Positions 15,564 through 23,379 of a stretch of 24,518 bases of DNA are shown one piece after another. The position numbers and the translations under genes are program-made. Within the stretch, counting starts at the first letter, position 1. The number at the start of each line of letters is the position of its first letter. The DNA lies in NCBI GenBank assembly GCA_031418395.1, contig JANOXL010000109.1, forward strand, positions 1-24,518, in the 5' to 3' direction. This DNA comes from JANYCG01 sp031418395. GTDB lineage: Bacteria > Pseudomonadota > Gammaproteobacteria > Burkholderiales > Burkholderiaceae_C. Below the pieces are notes generated by a model. It made no database searches, had not been told where the DNA came from, and saw only the letters and a program-made list of their open reading frames with translations.

Positions 15564-17144
15564 TTATTTGTTGACCTTGATGTAACGCCATGGCATTTCA
15601 TTGCCGGGCAGTTGCACCATGTCGATGTTTTTCTTGGTAGCCCAGTTCAAGGCCTGTTGGTGCAGAGGGATGTGGCCGATGTCATCCTGATGTAGTTTGC
15701 TGGCTTCCCGAATCATTTCTGTGCGTTTCTTATCGTCGGTTTCAGAGGCGATTTTGGTGGTCAACTCATCGACCTTGGGATTGCTGTAACTGCCCAAGTT
15801 GAATTGGCCTCGACCGCCTTCACCCGGCGAGGACATGATGGGGTAGAGCACGTTGTGTGCATCCACAGTGCTGGAGGTCCAGCCCAACATATAGAAGCTG
15901 GTGTCACGACGCAGGATTTTGGGGAAATAAGTGCCCTTGGATTCCGCTTCGAGATTGATCTTGACGCCCACCCGCGCCAGTTGGCTGGCGACTGCCTGGC
16001 AGATGTCTGAATCATTGACATAACGATCGTTCGGGCAATTCATTTTGACTTCAAAGCCGCTCGGGTAACCGGCTTCTGCCAGCAGTTTCTTGGCACCTTC
16101 CGGGTCATACGGCAGGCGTTTGGCCAGGTCAGGTGCGTGACCTTTAACCTGCGGCGGGAACATTTGTGCGCTGGGTACTGCTGCACCCCGCATGACATTT
16201 TTGACAATCGCGTCTTCGTCAATCGCCTGAAAAAATGCCTGACGAACACGTTTGTCTTTGAACGGGTTTTTGCCTTTGACGTTGGAGAACAGCAACTCAT
16301 CGCGTTTCTGGTCCATGCCGAGAAAAATGATACGCAGCTCCGGCCCTTGCAGGACTTTCAGATTGGCACTGTTCTTGATGCGCTCCACGTCCTGCACTGG
16401 CACGGGCTCCATCACATCAATTTCGCCCGAAAGAAGCGCCGCGACGCGGGTGGCATCACTTCCAATGGGGGTGAAAACGACTTCTTCCACATTGCCTTCG
16501 ATCTTGCCCCAATAATTGCCGTTGCGTGAGAAGGTTGTGCGCACATTGGGCTGGCGTTCCCGCGCGCGGTACGGGCCTGTGCCATTAGCTCGGAATGAGG
16601 CGGCGTTTTCGATTCCCTTGCGGCGATCCACGGGTTTGGTGGCCTGGTTGTCTTCGCACCACTTTTTACTCATTTGCAGCCAGCCCGTAAACAACTCGGG
16701 AAGGATCGGGAACGGCGCGTTGGTGACAAAGTCAATGGCGTGGTCGTTGATCTTCCGTATCTCCTTGATCTGACCGACGTAGGTCTTCATGTCGGAGCCC
16801 ACGTCTTTGGCGCGTTCGTAATTGAAGATCACATCATCGGCGGTAAACGGCGTACCGTCATGAAACTTTACGCCTTTGCGCAAATTAAAACGCCACACCG
16901 TGGGTTCCGTTTGCTTCCAGTCGGTGGCCAAGCCCGGTGCAAGTTTGTAGTCACTGCCGCGCACGACCAGAGGTTCGTAAATGTTGTTCAACACCGTCAG
17001 TTGCAGTGACTCATTGAGCGAATGCGGGTCCAGCGACAGGGCGTCGCCCTGATTGGCGATGCGCAGCGTGACCGCCGAAGCAGCCATCGAGGCCGACAGC
17101 AAAGTTAAGCTCAAAAGTTTGGGAAGTGTCTTTGCCTTGAACAT
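15564..17144 (-). CDS. Peptide ABC transporter periplasmic substrate-binding protein (SBP family 5, DppA-like)
   Basis: Periplasmic receptor of the peptide importer, 526 residues. A Sec signal peptide is clear (FKAKTLPKLLSLTLLSASM, cleavage likely after ASA at residue 24). The mature protein has the family 5 features LSLDPHSLNESLQL, KGVKFHDGTPFTADDVIFNYERA, DKRVRQAFFQAIDEDAIV and the C-terminal HQDDIGHIPLHQQALNWA. The ATG at 17144 has a strong AGGAGT at 17151-17156, six bases upstream; the longer frame to 17354 adds an implausible 70 residues before the signal peptide. The good ribosome site in mid-operon fits the need for more receptor than membrane subunits. Ligand specificity (di- versus oligopeptide, glutathione, nickel-type) cannot be told. 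Confidence 0.94.
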   Translation of the reverse strand: MFKAKTLPKLLSLTLLSASMAASAVTLRIANQGDALSLDPHSLNESLQLTVLNNIYEPLVVRGSDYKLAPGLATDWKQTEPTVWRFNLRKGVKFHDGTPFTADDVIFNYERAKDVGSDMKTYVGQIKEIRKINDHAIDFVTNAPFPILPELFTGWLQMSKKWCEDNQATKPVDRRKGIENAASFRANGTGPYRARERQPNVRTTFSRNGNYWGKIEGNVEEVVFTPIGSDATRVAALLSGEIDVMEPVPVQDVERIKNSANLKVLQGPELRIIFLGMDQKRDELLFSNVKGKNPFKDKRVRQAFFQAIDEDAIVKNVMRGAAVPSAQMFPPQVKGHAPDLAKRLPYDPEGAKKLLAEAGYPSGFEVKMNCPNDRYVNDSDICQAVASQLARVGVKINLEAESKGTYFPKILRRDTSFYMLGWTSSTVDAHNVLYPIMSSPGEGGRGQFNLGSYSNPKVDELTTKIASETDDKKRTEMIREASKLHQDDIGHIPLHQQALNWATKKNIDMVQLPGNEMPWRYIKVNK

Positions 17145-17214
17145 GGGGGTACTCCTAGTAAGAAACGGAAAGGGGAAAAAGAGGTCGTGAAATTGAAGAT
17201 GCAAATATGAACCG

Positions 17215-18471
17215 TCAGGCGCCCGCCAGCGGCAGCCCCTGCTCAACCAAACTGGCATGCAGTGCCGAGCCCAGCGGCAAAATTGCGTCATTGAAGTCGT
17301 ACTGGCTGTTGTGAAGAAAACAGCTGCCAACGCCGTTTTCTTCGCCTTGACCAATGCGCAGATAGGCTCCGGGTTTGTGTTGCAACATAAAAGAAAAATC
17401 TTCTGCGCCCATGCTCGGGTCCATATTGCGCACGACTCGGTCAGCGCCTACCAAGGTCTGCGCCACGTTGGCCGCAAACACGGCCTCAGGTACGCTGTTG
17501 ATCGTGGCCGGATAACCATCGGTATAGGTCACCTTTGCCGTCGCCCCGAAGCCTTGCGCCACCGCCGTGCATAACTCGCGCAGGCGACGTTGAAGCGTTG
17601 CTTTCACAGAAGGATTGAACGTGCGCACGGTGCCCACCAAGGTTGCGCTGCCAGGGATCACGCTGGGCGCTCCCAACTCACCTGCACGCATGGCGCAAAT
17701 GCTGATAACGGCGCTGTCGACCGGGCGCACGTTGCGCGAGACAATGCTTTGGATTGCGGTGATCAAATGGGCGCTCACCAACACCGGGTCGATGGTTTGG
17801 TAAGCATGCGCGCCATGGCCACCGACACCGGTGACTTCAATCGTGATACGGTCTGCCGCCGCCATCATGGGGCCGGGGTTGACGCCAATAGTCCCAGGCT
17901 GCATGCTTGGCCAGTTGTGCATGCCGTACACAGATTGAACCGGGAAACGCTCAAAGAGACCGTCTTCGATCATGGCTTTGGCACCGGCAAAGCCTTCTTC
18001 GCCCGGCTGGAAAATCAGGACCGCCGTGCCGTCAAAGTTACGACTTTCAGCCAAATAACGTGCCGCACCCATCAACATGGCGGTGTGGCCGTCATGGCCA
18101 CAGGCGTGCATCAAACCGGATGTGACGGACTTCCATTCGAAGTTGTTGTGCTCGCTCAGCGGCAGCGCATCCATGTCAGCGCGCAAACCGATCATCTTGC
18201 CGGTTGCCTGGGTTTTGCCCCTCACGATGGCTACCACGCCAGTTTTGCCAATTTTGGTGTGGATTTCGTCCACCCCGCACAATTTAAGCCCCTCTGCCAC
18301 ACGTTTAGAGGTGTAAACCTCTTCAAACCCCAACTCAGGATGGGCGTGCAAGTCACGGCGGAAAGCGGTGAGTTCGGGGTGATACTTGCTGATGTGCGCA
18401 AACGCCCGCCCGTTAATGGGCAGCATCGACAGCCCCGCCGCTGGGCGTAGTGCTTCGCTGGCGAGCGTCAT
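17215..18471 (-). CDS. M20 family metallo-amidohydrolase/peptidase (hippurate hydrolase / amidohydrolase type)
   Basis: Cytoplasmic hydrolase that probably cleaves an N-acyl or peptide-like amide brought in by the adjacent importer. About 418 residues with the metal motif HACGHDGHT (Cys124, His126), PGEEG with Glu158/Glu159, the MHNWP His at about 185, and a C-terminal SMGAEDFSFMLQ segment. All are typical of the M20D amidohydrolase group (HipO, IAA-amino acid hydrolase, AmaA relatives). The dimerisation domain (GGHGAHAYQTIDPVLVSAHLI) lies in the middle. The first ATG shares one base with the stop of the dppB-like gene (TGATG), which supports this start; Met16 is an alternative. It occupies the place where dppC is normally found. 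Confidence 0.93.
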   Translation of the reverse strand: MTLASEALRPAAGLSMLPINGRAFAHISKYHPELTAFRRDLHAHPELGFEEVYTSKRVAEGLKLCGVDEIHTKIGKTGVVAIVRGKTQATGKMIGLRADMDALPLSEHNNFEWKSVTSGLMHACGHDGHTAMLMGAARYLAESRNFDGTAVLIFQPGEEGFAGAKAMIEDGLFERFPVQSVYGMHNWPSMQPGTIGVNPGPMMAAADRITIEVTGVGGHGAHAYQTIDPVLVSAHLITAIQSIVSRNVRPVDSAVISICAMRAGELGAPSVIPGSATLVGTVRTFNPSVKATLQRRLRELCTAVAQGFGATAKVTYTDGYPATINSVPEAVFAANVAQTLVGADRVVRNMDPSMGAEDFSFMLQHKPGAYLRIGQGEENGVGSCFLHNSQYDFNDAILPLGSALHASLVEQGLPLAGA

Positions 18472-19451
18472 CAGTGGCCCCCCACCTTGCCCACGCGCAG
18501 GCGCGGGTCAACGGCAAAATACAACAAATCCACCACCAGGTTGATGATCACAAAGATCAGGGCAATCAAGCACAGGTAAGCGGCCATCACCGGAATGTCG
18601 GCAAACGTCACCGCTTGGATAAACAACAAACCCATGCCCGGCCACTGGAACACTGTCTCGGTGATGATGGCAAAGGCGATCAGGCCACCGAGTTGCAGGC
18701 CCGTAATTGTCATCACGGGCACCAAGGTATTTTTGAGCGCGTGGCCAAAATGGATGGTTCTGTTCGAGAGGCCCCGTGCCCGTGCGAACTTGATGTAATC
18801 GGTGCGCAGCACTTCCAGCATTTCTGCGCGCACCAAACGCATGACCAAGGTGAGCTGGAAGATCGCCAGCGTCAAGGCCGGCAGAACGATGTGATGCCAG
18901 CCATCCGCCTTGAGCAGGCCGGTCGTCCACCAACCCAGCTTCACGGTTTCGCCACGTCCAAAACTCGGGAACCAACCCAGACCCACTGCAAATATCAAAA
19001 TCAACAAAATGCCGATCAGGAAGGTCGGCAACGACACTCCAATCAGTGAAAGGGTCATAAAGACATGGCTGATGAAGGTATTACGCTTGAGTGCCGCATA
19101 AACCCCCATTGGGATGCCGACAACCAAAGACAAACCAGCCGCTACCAGCGCTAGCTCCAAAGTCGCCGGGAAACGCTCGCCGATCAGACGCGATACTTTA
19201 GCGCCTTGGCGCAGGCTCAAACCGAATTCACCCTGCATCGCGTTAGCCAGGAAGTGCCAGTACTGAATAAAAAATGGCTGATCCAAACCCAAGTCTGAAC
19301 GCAATTGGGCGATTTGATCGGGCTTGGCGTCTTGTCCAAGCAAAAACACCACCGGGTCGCCCACGTATTGAAATAGCATGAACGCAATAAACGCCACCAC
19401 CACCATCACGACGCTGGCCTGAATCAGGCGTTGCAAAATGAATGCGAACAT
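18471..19451 (-). CDS. Peptide ABC transporter permease, DppB/OppB-like
   Basis: Inner-membrane permease of the peptide importer, 326 residues with six predicted membrane segments. The family N-terminus MFAFILQRLIQASVVMVVVAFIAFMLFQYVGDP, the INLVVDLLYFAVDPRLR end and the EAA coupling loop (EVLRTDYIKFARARGLSNRTI) are all present. A TAAGG sits about four bases before the ATG. It is the first gene of the - strand operon. DppB-type permeases normally pair with a DppC-type subunit, which is not encoded next to it. Confidence 0.95.
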   Translation of the reverse strand: MFAFILQRLIQASVVMVVVAFIAFMLFQYVGDPVVFLLGQDAKPDQIAQLRSDLGLDQPFFIQYWHFLANAMQGEFGLSLRQGAKVSRLIGERFPATLELALVAAGLSLVVGIPMGVYAALKRNTFISHVFMTLSLIGVSLPTFLIGILLILIFAVGLGWFPSFGRGETVKLGWWTTGLLKADGWHHIVLPALTLAIFQLTLVMRLVRAEMLEVLRTDYIKFARARGLSNRTIHFGHALKNTLVPVMTITGLQLGGLIAFAIITETVFQWPGMGLLFIQAVTFADIPVMAAYLCLIALIFVIINLVVDLLYFAVDPRLRVGKVGGH

Positions 19452-19629
19452 GTGCCTTAGGGGATGAGTGGAACTATGGGATTCACGGCGCTAATCTAAC
19501 AGAGCCCAGCGGGACGCGGTACGGTGGTTTCCATGATGAAAATGAAAGAACCTCGGCTTCGCGGCGCCAATCGCCGGGTAGCAAGCGGAGCTAGGCTTGT
19601 GCTGTCGGTGTCGTGCTTTGAAAATGCGC

Positions 19630-20409
19630 CTATCGCTTTTGAGCCAAGTCGATGCGCCCATACCAGGCACGTGTGGCTGTGCGGGTGTTGTCGGTATCCG
19701 TCATGATGCCAATGGCGACCAGTGCGCCGGGCGGCTCGCCGAATGCTTTCTCATAGTCATCGCGAATATTACGTTCGTAGTCGAGCCATTGGTTGAGCTT
19801 GGCAGCGCCCGATTCGACCACGATCTTGCGGATGCGGTCGGTGCGGGTGCTGTGGATGACACTCCCCGGCGCGCGCGTGTTGCACCAGACGTACATCAAA
19901 GTGGCGTAAGGCAGGGGCTCTCCCGTCATGACGTGGGCGAGTTCGGACAACATGGCGTTTTTGGCTGATAAACGGGCTCTGTCGCCCTCAAACGCCAACA
20001 CGATGCGCACGGTCGAGTCAGCCGTGTCACGGTTTCCCAAGTCAGCCAAGGTGATGAGTTCCGGCACTTTCCAGGAGAAGCGGACGTGGTCAAGATCCTG
20101 CGGCTCCACCCGCACGGGTTGGCGCAAGAGACTTGCGGATGAATTGGAAGTCACGGCTACGGCATCCCGACCATCCAGACGCGTGTAGGTGTATTCAGTC
20201 GCTGCCTTGTTGGGTAACAGGAAGTGGCGCCAACTCCGTGCTTGGCCCTCTTTGGAAGCAACAGCAGGATGGGGTTTGGTCCAGGCATTGTCAAACACTG
20301 GGTTCGCAGATAGCGCTACAACTTCCGTGGTGGGCGTCGCACAACCGACTAGCAAGGCCATCCAACTGCTGGCGAAAAAGAGAGCGAAAACGAAAAAAAC
20401 ACGGCGCAT
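19630..20409 (-). CDS. DUF3047 domain lipoprotein
   Basis: Protein of 259 residues with a lipoprotein signal: Arg-Arg start, hydrophobic core and lipobox LVGC with the lipidated Cys at 23. The rest matches the DUF3047 pattern: RHFLLPNKAATEYTYTRLDGRDAVAV, VRFSWKVPELI, RIVLAFEGDRARLSAKNAM, TLMYVWCNTRAPGSVIHSTRTDRIRKIVVESG and the ending GIMTDTDNTRTATRAWYGRIDL. Function is unknown; family members are periplasmic or outer-membrane anchored and look like carbohydrate-binding-style beta folds (inference). It is a single gene between the peptide operon and the porin. Confidence 0.88.
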   Translation of the reverse strand: MRRVFFVFALFFASSWMALLVGCATPTTEVVALSANPVFDNAWTKPHPAVASKEGQARSWRHFLLPNKAATEYTYTRLDGRDAVAVTSNSSASLLRQPVRVEPQDLDHVRFSWKVPELITLADLGNRDTADSTVRIVLAFEGDRARLSAKNAMLSELAHVMTGEPLPYATLMYVWCNTRAPGSVIHSTRTDRIRKIVVESGAAKLNQWLDYERNIRDDYEKAFGEPPGALVAIGIMTDTDNTRTATRAWYGRIDLAQKR

Positions 20410-20490
20410 GACGTAACGCTTTGAAGGCGCAAGGTAGTGGATTCAGATTGCTCCCCGACGTGGCGTTATTTTTATACGCTCTCACAAATG

Positions 20491-20523
20491 AAAAAAGCCT
20501 CTCAGTCCGAAGACTGAGAGGCT
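20491..20523 (-). terminator. Rho-independent terminator of the porin gene
   Basis: On the - strand a perfect 12-bp stem (AGCCTCTCAGTC with GACTGAGAGGCT) closed by a TTCG tetraloop is followed by TTTTTT (stem 20496-20507 with 20512-20523; T-run complement 20491-20496). It lies 44 bases after the porin stop. Very strong intrinsic terminator. Confidence 0.95.
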
Positions 20524-20566
20524 CTTAAAAGTTGCTAAATCAAGGTCGTACTAGACGACCGAGGGA

Positions 20567-21754
20567 TTAGAACGTGTGGTTGACACCCATCATCCAAGCG
20601 GTGGTAGCACCACCGACAGGGGCCAGACCGCCAGCCAAACCACCGGTTGCGAACACCGAAGCGCCGTCGTTGCTCACGCGTGCGAGCGTAGCGTACACCT
20701 TGGTGCGCTTGGACAAAGCGTAATCTGCGCCGACAGAGATCAAAGTACCGATGGTGTCAGGAGCAGCGGGAGCACCCGTGTTGAAGGTCGAACGGCCATA
20801 AGTTGCCTTGATGGTCGTCGCGCCCAATGGAACAGCCAAGCCGAGGTGGTTGGTGGAGTTCGTCAACTGGGTACCAGCAACACCAAACGGGCCGTCAATG
20901 GCTTCGCGGCTGTAGGTGTAGGTCACTTTGGCTGCGCCGAAGTTGTACGAAGCAGCCAAAGAGCTGCTGGTGAAGTCACCCGTAGTCCCTTGAGCCGTTG
21001 CGGTAGCAACTGAGGCAACGCCGCGGGTCGTTTGTGTACCCAGACCCACGAAGATCGGGCCATTGCTGTAACGAGCCGACAGAGCGTAACCGTTACCAGC
21101 GTCAGAGTTGGCAGCGGCAGAAGAGTTTTCACCCATCCAGTACTGCACGTTGGCGGTCAGGCCACCGGCGATCACGGGCGTGGTGTAGCCAATCATGTTG
21201 GAGCCGTTAGCGGTAGTGGCTTGGAAAGTGGACGAAGCGCCACGGGCCAACAGGAGCAAAGCGTCAGCAACACCGTTGGTGGCCATTGGGTCAACCGAGA
21301 CTTGAATCAGGAAGGTGCTGATGTAGTCACGGCCCAAACGCACTTCACCCCAGCCGCCCGACAGGCCGACGTAGGAGAAACGGTTGAACACGAAACCTTG
21401 TTGACCACCAAGGCCTGACGGAGCTGCGACGACAGCGGGTGCAATCGCAGGCAAACTCACGGTACCACTGCGCTGGTTGTTGGTGCTGAGGCCGCCGTTG
21501 GCGGAGCCGTTGTCAGCGTTCACAGCGCCTTCAATTTTGAAGTTGGCCTTCAAGCCGCCACCGAGGTCTTCAGTGCCGGTGAAACCCAGCTTGCTGGAAC
21601 CGATGCCAGAGCTGAGCATGCCGGTACGGTTTGCGGTGTCACCAGTGACGCCGGTCAAGCCAGCGTCCATCGTGCCGTACAGGGTCACAGAAGATTGTGC
21701 AGAAGCCACGCCGACAACAGCCAGAGCAGCCAGAGCTACGAGAGTTTTTTTCAT
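20567..21754 (-). CDS. Gram-negative general porin (Burkholderiales type, Omp32/OmpC-like)
   Basis: Outer-membrane trimeric beta-barrel pore of 395 residues. The signal peptide MKKTLVALAALAVVGVASA is cleaved after residue 19, the mature start QSSVTLYGTMDAGL is the canonical Burkholderiales porin opening, SSKLGFTGTEDLGGGLKANFKIEG and RFSYVGLSGGWGEVRLGRDY are conserved strands, and the protein ends in the obligatory C-terminal Phe (MMGVNHTF). GGAGA precedes the ATG at a good distance. Codon choice looks more uniform than in neighbouring genes, as expected for an abundant protein (impression by eye). A strong terminator follows and a plausible sigma-70 promoter precedes, so it is monocistronic. 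Confidence 0.96.
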   Translation of the reverse strand: MKKTLVALAALAVVGVASAQSSVTLYGTMDAGLTGVTGDTANRTGMLSSGIGSSKLGFTGTEDLGGGLKANFKIEGAVNADNGSANGGLSTNNQRSGTVSLPAIAPAVVAAPSGLGGQQGFVFNRFSYVGLSGGWGEVRLGRDYISTFLIQVSVDPMATNGVADALLLLARGASSTFQATTANGSNMIGYTTPVIAGGLTANVQYWMGENSSAAANSDAGNGYALSARYSNGPIFVGLGTQTTRGVASVATATAQGTTGDFTSSSLAASYNFGAAKVTYTYSREAIDGPFGVAGTQLTNSTNHLGLAVPLGATTIKATYGRSTFNTGAPAAPDTIGTLISVGADYALSKRTKVYATLARVSNDGASVFATGGLAGGLAPVGGATTAWMMGVNHTF

Positions 21755-21848
21755 GTCAAATTTTCTCCAAGGTTAAACATAGGGCGCCGAAGAAGTTTTG
21801 AGAGTTTCGGCTCCCCGGGCCAACCTCCTGTTCAAGGAAGTTGGGTGT

Positions 21849-21877
21849 ATTGAAACAGAGGCGGCGTGCCTTGGCAA
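21849..21877 (-). promoter_or_regulatory. Candidate sigma-70 promoter for the porin
   Basis: On the - strand TTGCCA (complement of 21872-21877) and TTCAAT (complement of 21849-21854) are separated by 17 bases. This would give a leader of nearly 90 bases containing a GCCGAA/TTCGGC inverted repeat, consistent with porin leaders that are targets of post-transcriptional control. Match is moderate. Confidence 0.45.
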
Positions 21878-21981
21878 AGGTGGAGTCCCTAAATTTGGTA
21901 AATCACGCCCATTTCGGTGCGTTTCGTTGCGATGGTGCAACAGGAGTTGTTGGGAAATTGCCGAATCCGGAAAATCTTAAA

Positions 21982-22764
21982 ATGGGTCTGATGGACAAGT
22001 CCGCGGCGCCCGATCTCGACACTATTAGCCGCACCGGCGCAAGCCCAGGCGCTTTTGGGGCTACTCAGAGGCAGGTGGGCTCCGCTCTTGATGCCTCCAT
22101 CATCGCTCTGCAAAGTGCTTTGAACACGCTCTTTGCCCGGCCTACAGCCAGTCAGCCCTGCCCGACGTTGCCCGAGTTGCCTGGGGTCAATGCGTCGGCC
22201 GATGCGCCGGTTTTAAGCAATGCCGAAAAAGCCCACGCCGGCGCCTTGATGCGCATCAACCACGTCGGGGAGGTGTGCGCCCAGGCCTTGTATTCAGCGC
22301 AGGCGCTTGCTACTGAAAACACAGCACTCAAAGCGCATTTCATGAAGGCCAGCCAAGAAGAAACGGATCATTTGGCGTGGACGGCTGAGCGCCTTCAAGA
22401 GCTCGGTGCGCGCCCTTCGCTCTTGAATCCGCTGTGGTACGCCGGGGCTTTTGCGATGGGGCTGGTGGCGGGGCGTTTGGGCGACAAAATCAGCCTGGGC
22501 TTTGTCGAAGAAACTGAAAAGCAGGTGGCGGCCCATTTGGAGAGTCACCTGGCGCTATTGCCACAAGGTTTGCCACAAGGTTTGCCACAAGGTTTGCCGC
22601 AAAGCGACGCCGCCTCACGCGCCATCGTGGCGCAGATGCGGGACGACGAGGCTACGCACGCTCGGGAGGCGCACGCGATGGGTGCTTTGGAATTACCGCA
22701 GCCCGCGAAAGACCTGATGCGCGCTGCGGCCAAGGTGATGACGACTGTGACTTACAGAATATAA
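21982..22764 (+). CDS. coq7: 2-polyprenyl-3-methyl-6-methoxy-1,4-benzoquinone monooxygenase (COQ7 family)
   Basis: Di-iron hydroxylase for the penultimate step of ubiquinone synthesis, membrane-associated. Family motifs are LMRINHVGEVCAQALYSAQ, the EETDHLAWTAERL ExxH motif, NPLWYAGAFAMGLVAGRLGDKISLGFVEETEKQVAAHLESHL and the second ExxH site in DDEATHAREA, ending VMTTVTYRI. From ATG 21982 the protein has 260 residues, longer than the roughly 210 usual, owing to an N-terminal extension (about 40 residues before LDASIIALQSALNTLFARP) and a four-fold LPQG repeat. ATG 21991 is an equally good start; the frame is open to TTG 21841 but that region is probably non-coding. No strong ribosome site is seen. 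It is divergent from the porin and convergent with the OsmC gene. Confidence 0.93.
   Translation: MGLMDKSAAPDLDTISRTGASPGAFGATQRQVGSALDASIIALQSALNTLFARPTASQPCPTLPELPGVNASADAPVLSNAEKAHAGALMRINHVGEVCAQALYSAQALATENTALKAHFMKASQEETDHLAWTAERLQELGARPSLLNPLWYAGAFAMGLVAGRLGDKISLGFVEETEKQVAAHLESHLALLPQGLPQGLPQGLPQSDAASRAIVAQMRDDEATHAREAHAMGALELPQPAKDLMRAAAKVMTTVTYRI
22558..22605 (+). repeat. 12-bp in-frame tandem repeat in coq7 (LPQG x3 + LPQS)
   Basis: TTGCCACAAGGT is present three times perfectly (22558-22569, 22570-22581, 22582-22593), then a diverged fourth copy TTGCCGCAAAGC (22594-22605). Each unit encodes Leu-Pro-Gln-Gly. The repeat lies in the loop after the ESHL helix, where other COQ7 proteins have a short link, so copy number can vary without shifting the frame. 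Confidence 0.95.
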
Positions 22765-22808
22765 AATACTAATTGATTAGTATTTAATCAAATATAGAAT
22801 TATATTTG
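22764..22808. repeat. Two AT-rich inverted repeats between coq7 and the OsmC gene
   Basis: A 10-bp arm pair AAATACTAAT/ATTAGTATTT (22764-22773 with 22776-22785, two-base centre) starts at the coq7 stop. It is followed by an 8-bp pair CAAATATA/TATATTTG (22789-22796 with 22801-22808, loop GAAT). Both are perfect and lie in an unusually AT-rich stretch. Confidence 0.7.
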
Positions 22809-22823
22809 TAGCAAACTATTCAT

Positions 22824-22841
22824 ATTTTACGAGACCTAGTA
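22824..22841. repeat. 18-nt sequence shared with 11798-11815 (intergenic copy)
   Basis: Identical 18-mer in the AT-rich spacer, ending just inside the stem of the candidate terminator. In this copy TTTGTAG is separated from the 18-mer by 11 extra bases. Confidence 0.75.
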
Positions 22842-22868
22842 CCCGAGAAGACCGGGTAATTATTTTTG
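22840..22868 (+). terminator. Candidate coq7 intrinsic terminator
   Basis: Stem TACCCG/CGGGTA (22840-22845 with 22853-22858), 7-base loop AGAAGAC, followed by ATTATTTTTG (22859-22868). The GC-containing hairpin with a T-rich tail suits termination of the + strand coq7 transcript; on the other strand no T-tract follows. Confidence 0.6.
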
Positions 22869-22870
22869 AA

Positions 22871-23320
22871 TTAAATTTCAATAAGTTCAAAACTCGTCGT
22901 GATGGCCGCCGTCTTGCCCAGCATGATGCTGGCCGAGCAATATTTGTCATGGCTCATGGCGATGGCGCGTTCTACGGCTGAGGCCGCGATGCCTTTGCCC
23001 GTCACGGTGAAGTGCATGTTGATTTTGGTGAAAACTTTCGGGTCGGTCTCGGCGCGTTCGGCGCTGAGTTTGACGGTGCAGCCTTGCACGTCGTGGCGAC
23101 CGCGTTTGAGGATGAGCACCACGTCGTAACAGGTGCAGCCCCCGGCGCCGGCCAAAAAGGTTTCCATGGGGCGCGGGGCCATGTTTTGGCCACCGTTGTC
23201 GGGCTTGGCGGCGTCAGGCGCGCCGTCCATCATCAGCGTGTGGCCGCTACCGGTTTCGGCAAGAAAACCCATTTTGGAGCGGGCGCCGGTGTTGCCGGTC
23301 CAGCTGACGGTACATTCCAT
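22871..23320 (-). CDS. OsmC family protein (thiol peroxidase-like, YhfA type)
   Basis: Small cytoplasmic OsmC/Ohr-superfamily protein of 149 residues. Family members reduce organic or inorganic hydroperoxides with a Cys pair. Candidate redox Cys are in GGCTCYDV (Cys62 or Cys64) and DKYCSAS (Cys128); a further Cys lies at 81. The MAPRPMETFLAGAGGCT segment and SHDKYCSASIMLGKTA end are typical of the OsmC branch lacking the Ohr hallmark, so peroxidase activity is inferred. AAAGGA lies eight bases before the ATG. It is divergent from ilvA, and its leader contains a perfect 18-bp palindrome. Confidence 0.92.
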   Translation of the reverse strand: MECTVSWTGNTGARSKMGFLAETGSGHTLMMDGAPDAAKPDNGGQNMAPRPMETFLAGAGGCTCYDVVLILKRGRHDVQGCTVKLSAERAETDPKVFTKINMHFTVTGKGIAASAVERAIAMSHDKYCSASIMLGKTAAITTSFELIEI

Positions 23321-23336
23321 GATTTCGTCCTTTAAA

Positions 23337-23354
23337 TTGCCCCGCGCGGGGCAA
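23337..23354. promoter_or_regulatory. Perfect 18-bp palindrome in the OsmC/ilvA divergent gap
   Basis: TTGCCCCGCGCGGGGCAA is fully self-complementary. It lies 16 bases upstream of the OsmC-family ATG and 25 bases upstream of the ilvA ATG. It could be an operator or a leader hairpin of the OsmC transcript; it could also partly mask that gene's ribosome site. Role inferred from position. Confidence 0.6.
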
Positions 23355-23367
23355 AAAATTCTTCACT

Positions 23368-23373
23368 TACAAT
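23368..23373 (+). promoter_or_regulatory. Candidate -10 box of ilvA, consistent with a leaderless transcript
   Basis: TACAAT matches the -10 consensus at five of six positions and is followed by six bases (GAAGTC) and then the ATG, so transcription would start at or next to the start codon. No Shine-Dalgarno fits between them, and no good -35 lies 16-18 bases upstream. Confidence 0.4.
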
Positions 23374-23379
23374 GAAGTC

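Noticed and set aside
17145..17354. Longer N-terminus for the peptide-binding protein
   Set aside because: ATG 17144 has a strong AGGAG site and directly starts a good signal peptide; 70 extra residues before it make no sense.
17590..18450. 286-residue open frame on the + strand
   Set aside because: Antisense to the M20 hydrolase, whose metal motifs are unambiguous.
19524..19706. 60-residue open frame on the + strand upstream of the peptide operon
   Set aside because: No ribosome site or recognisable feature, and it runs antisense into the DUF3047 gene.
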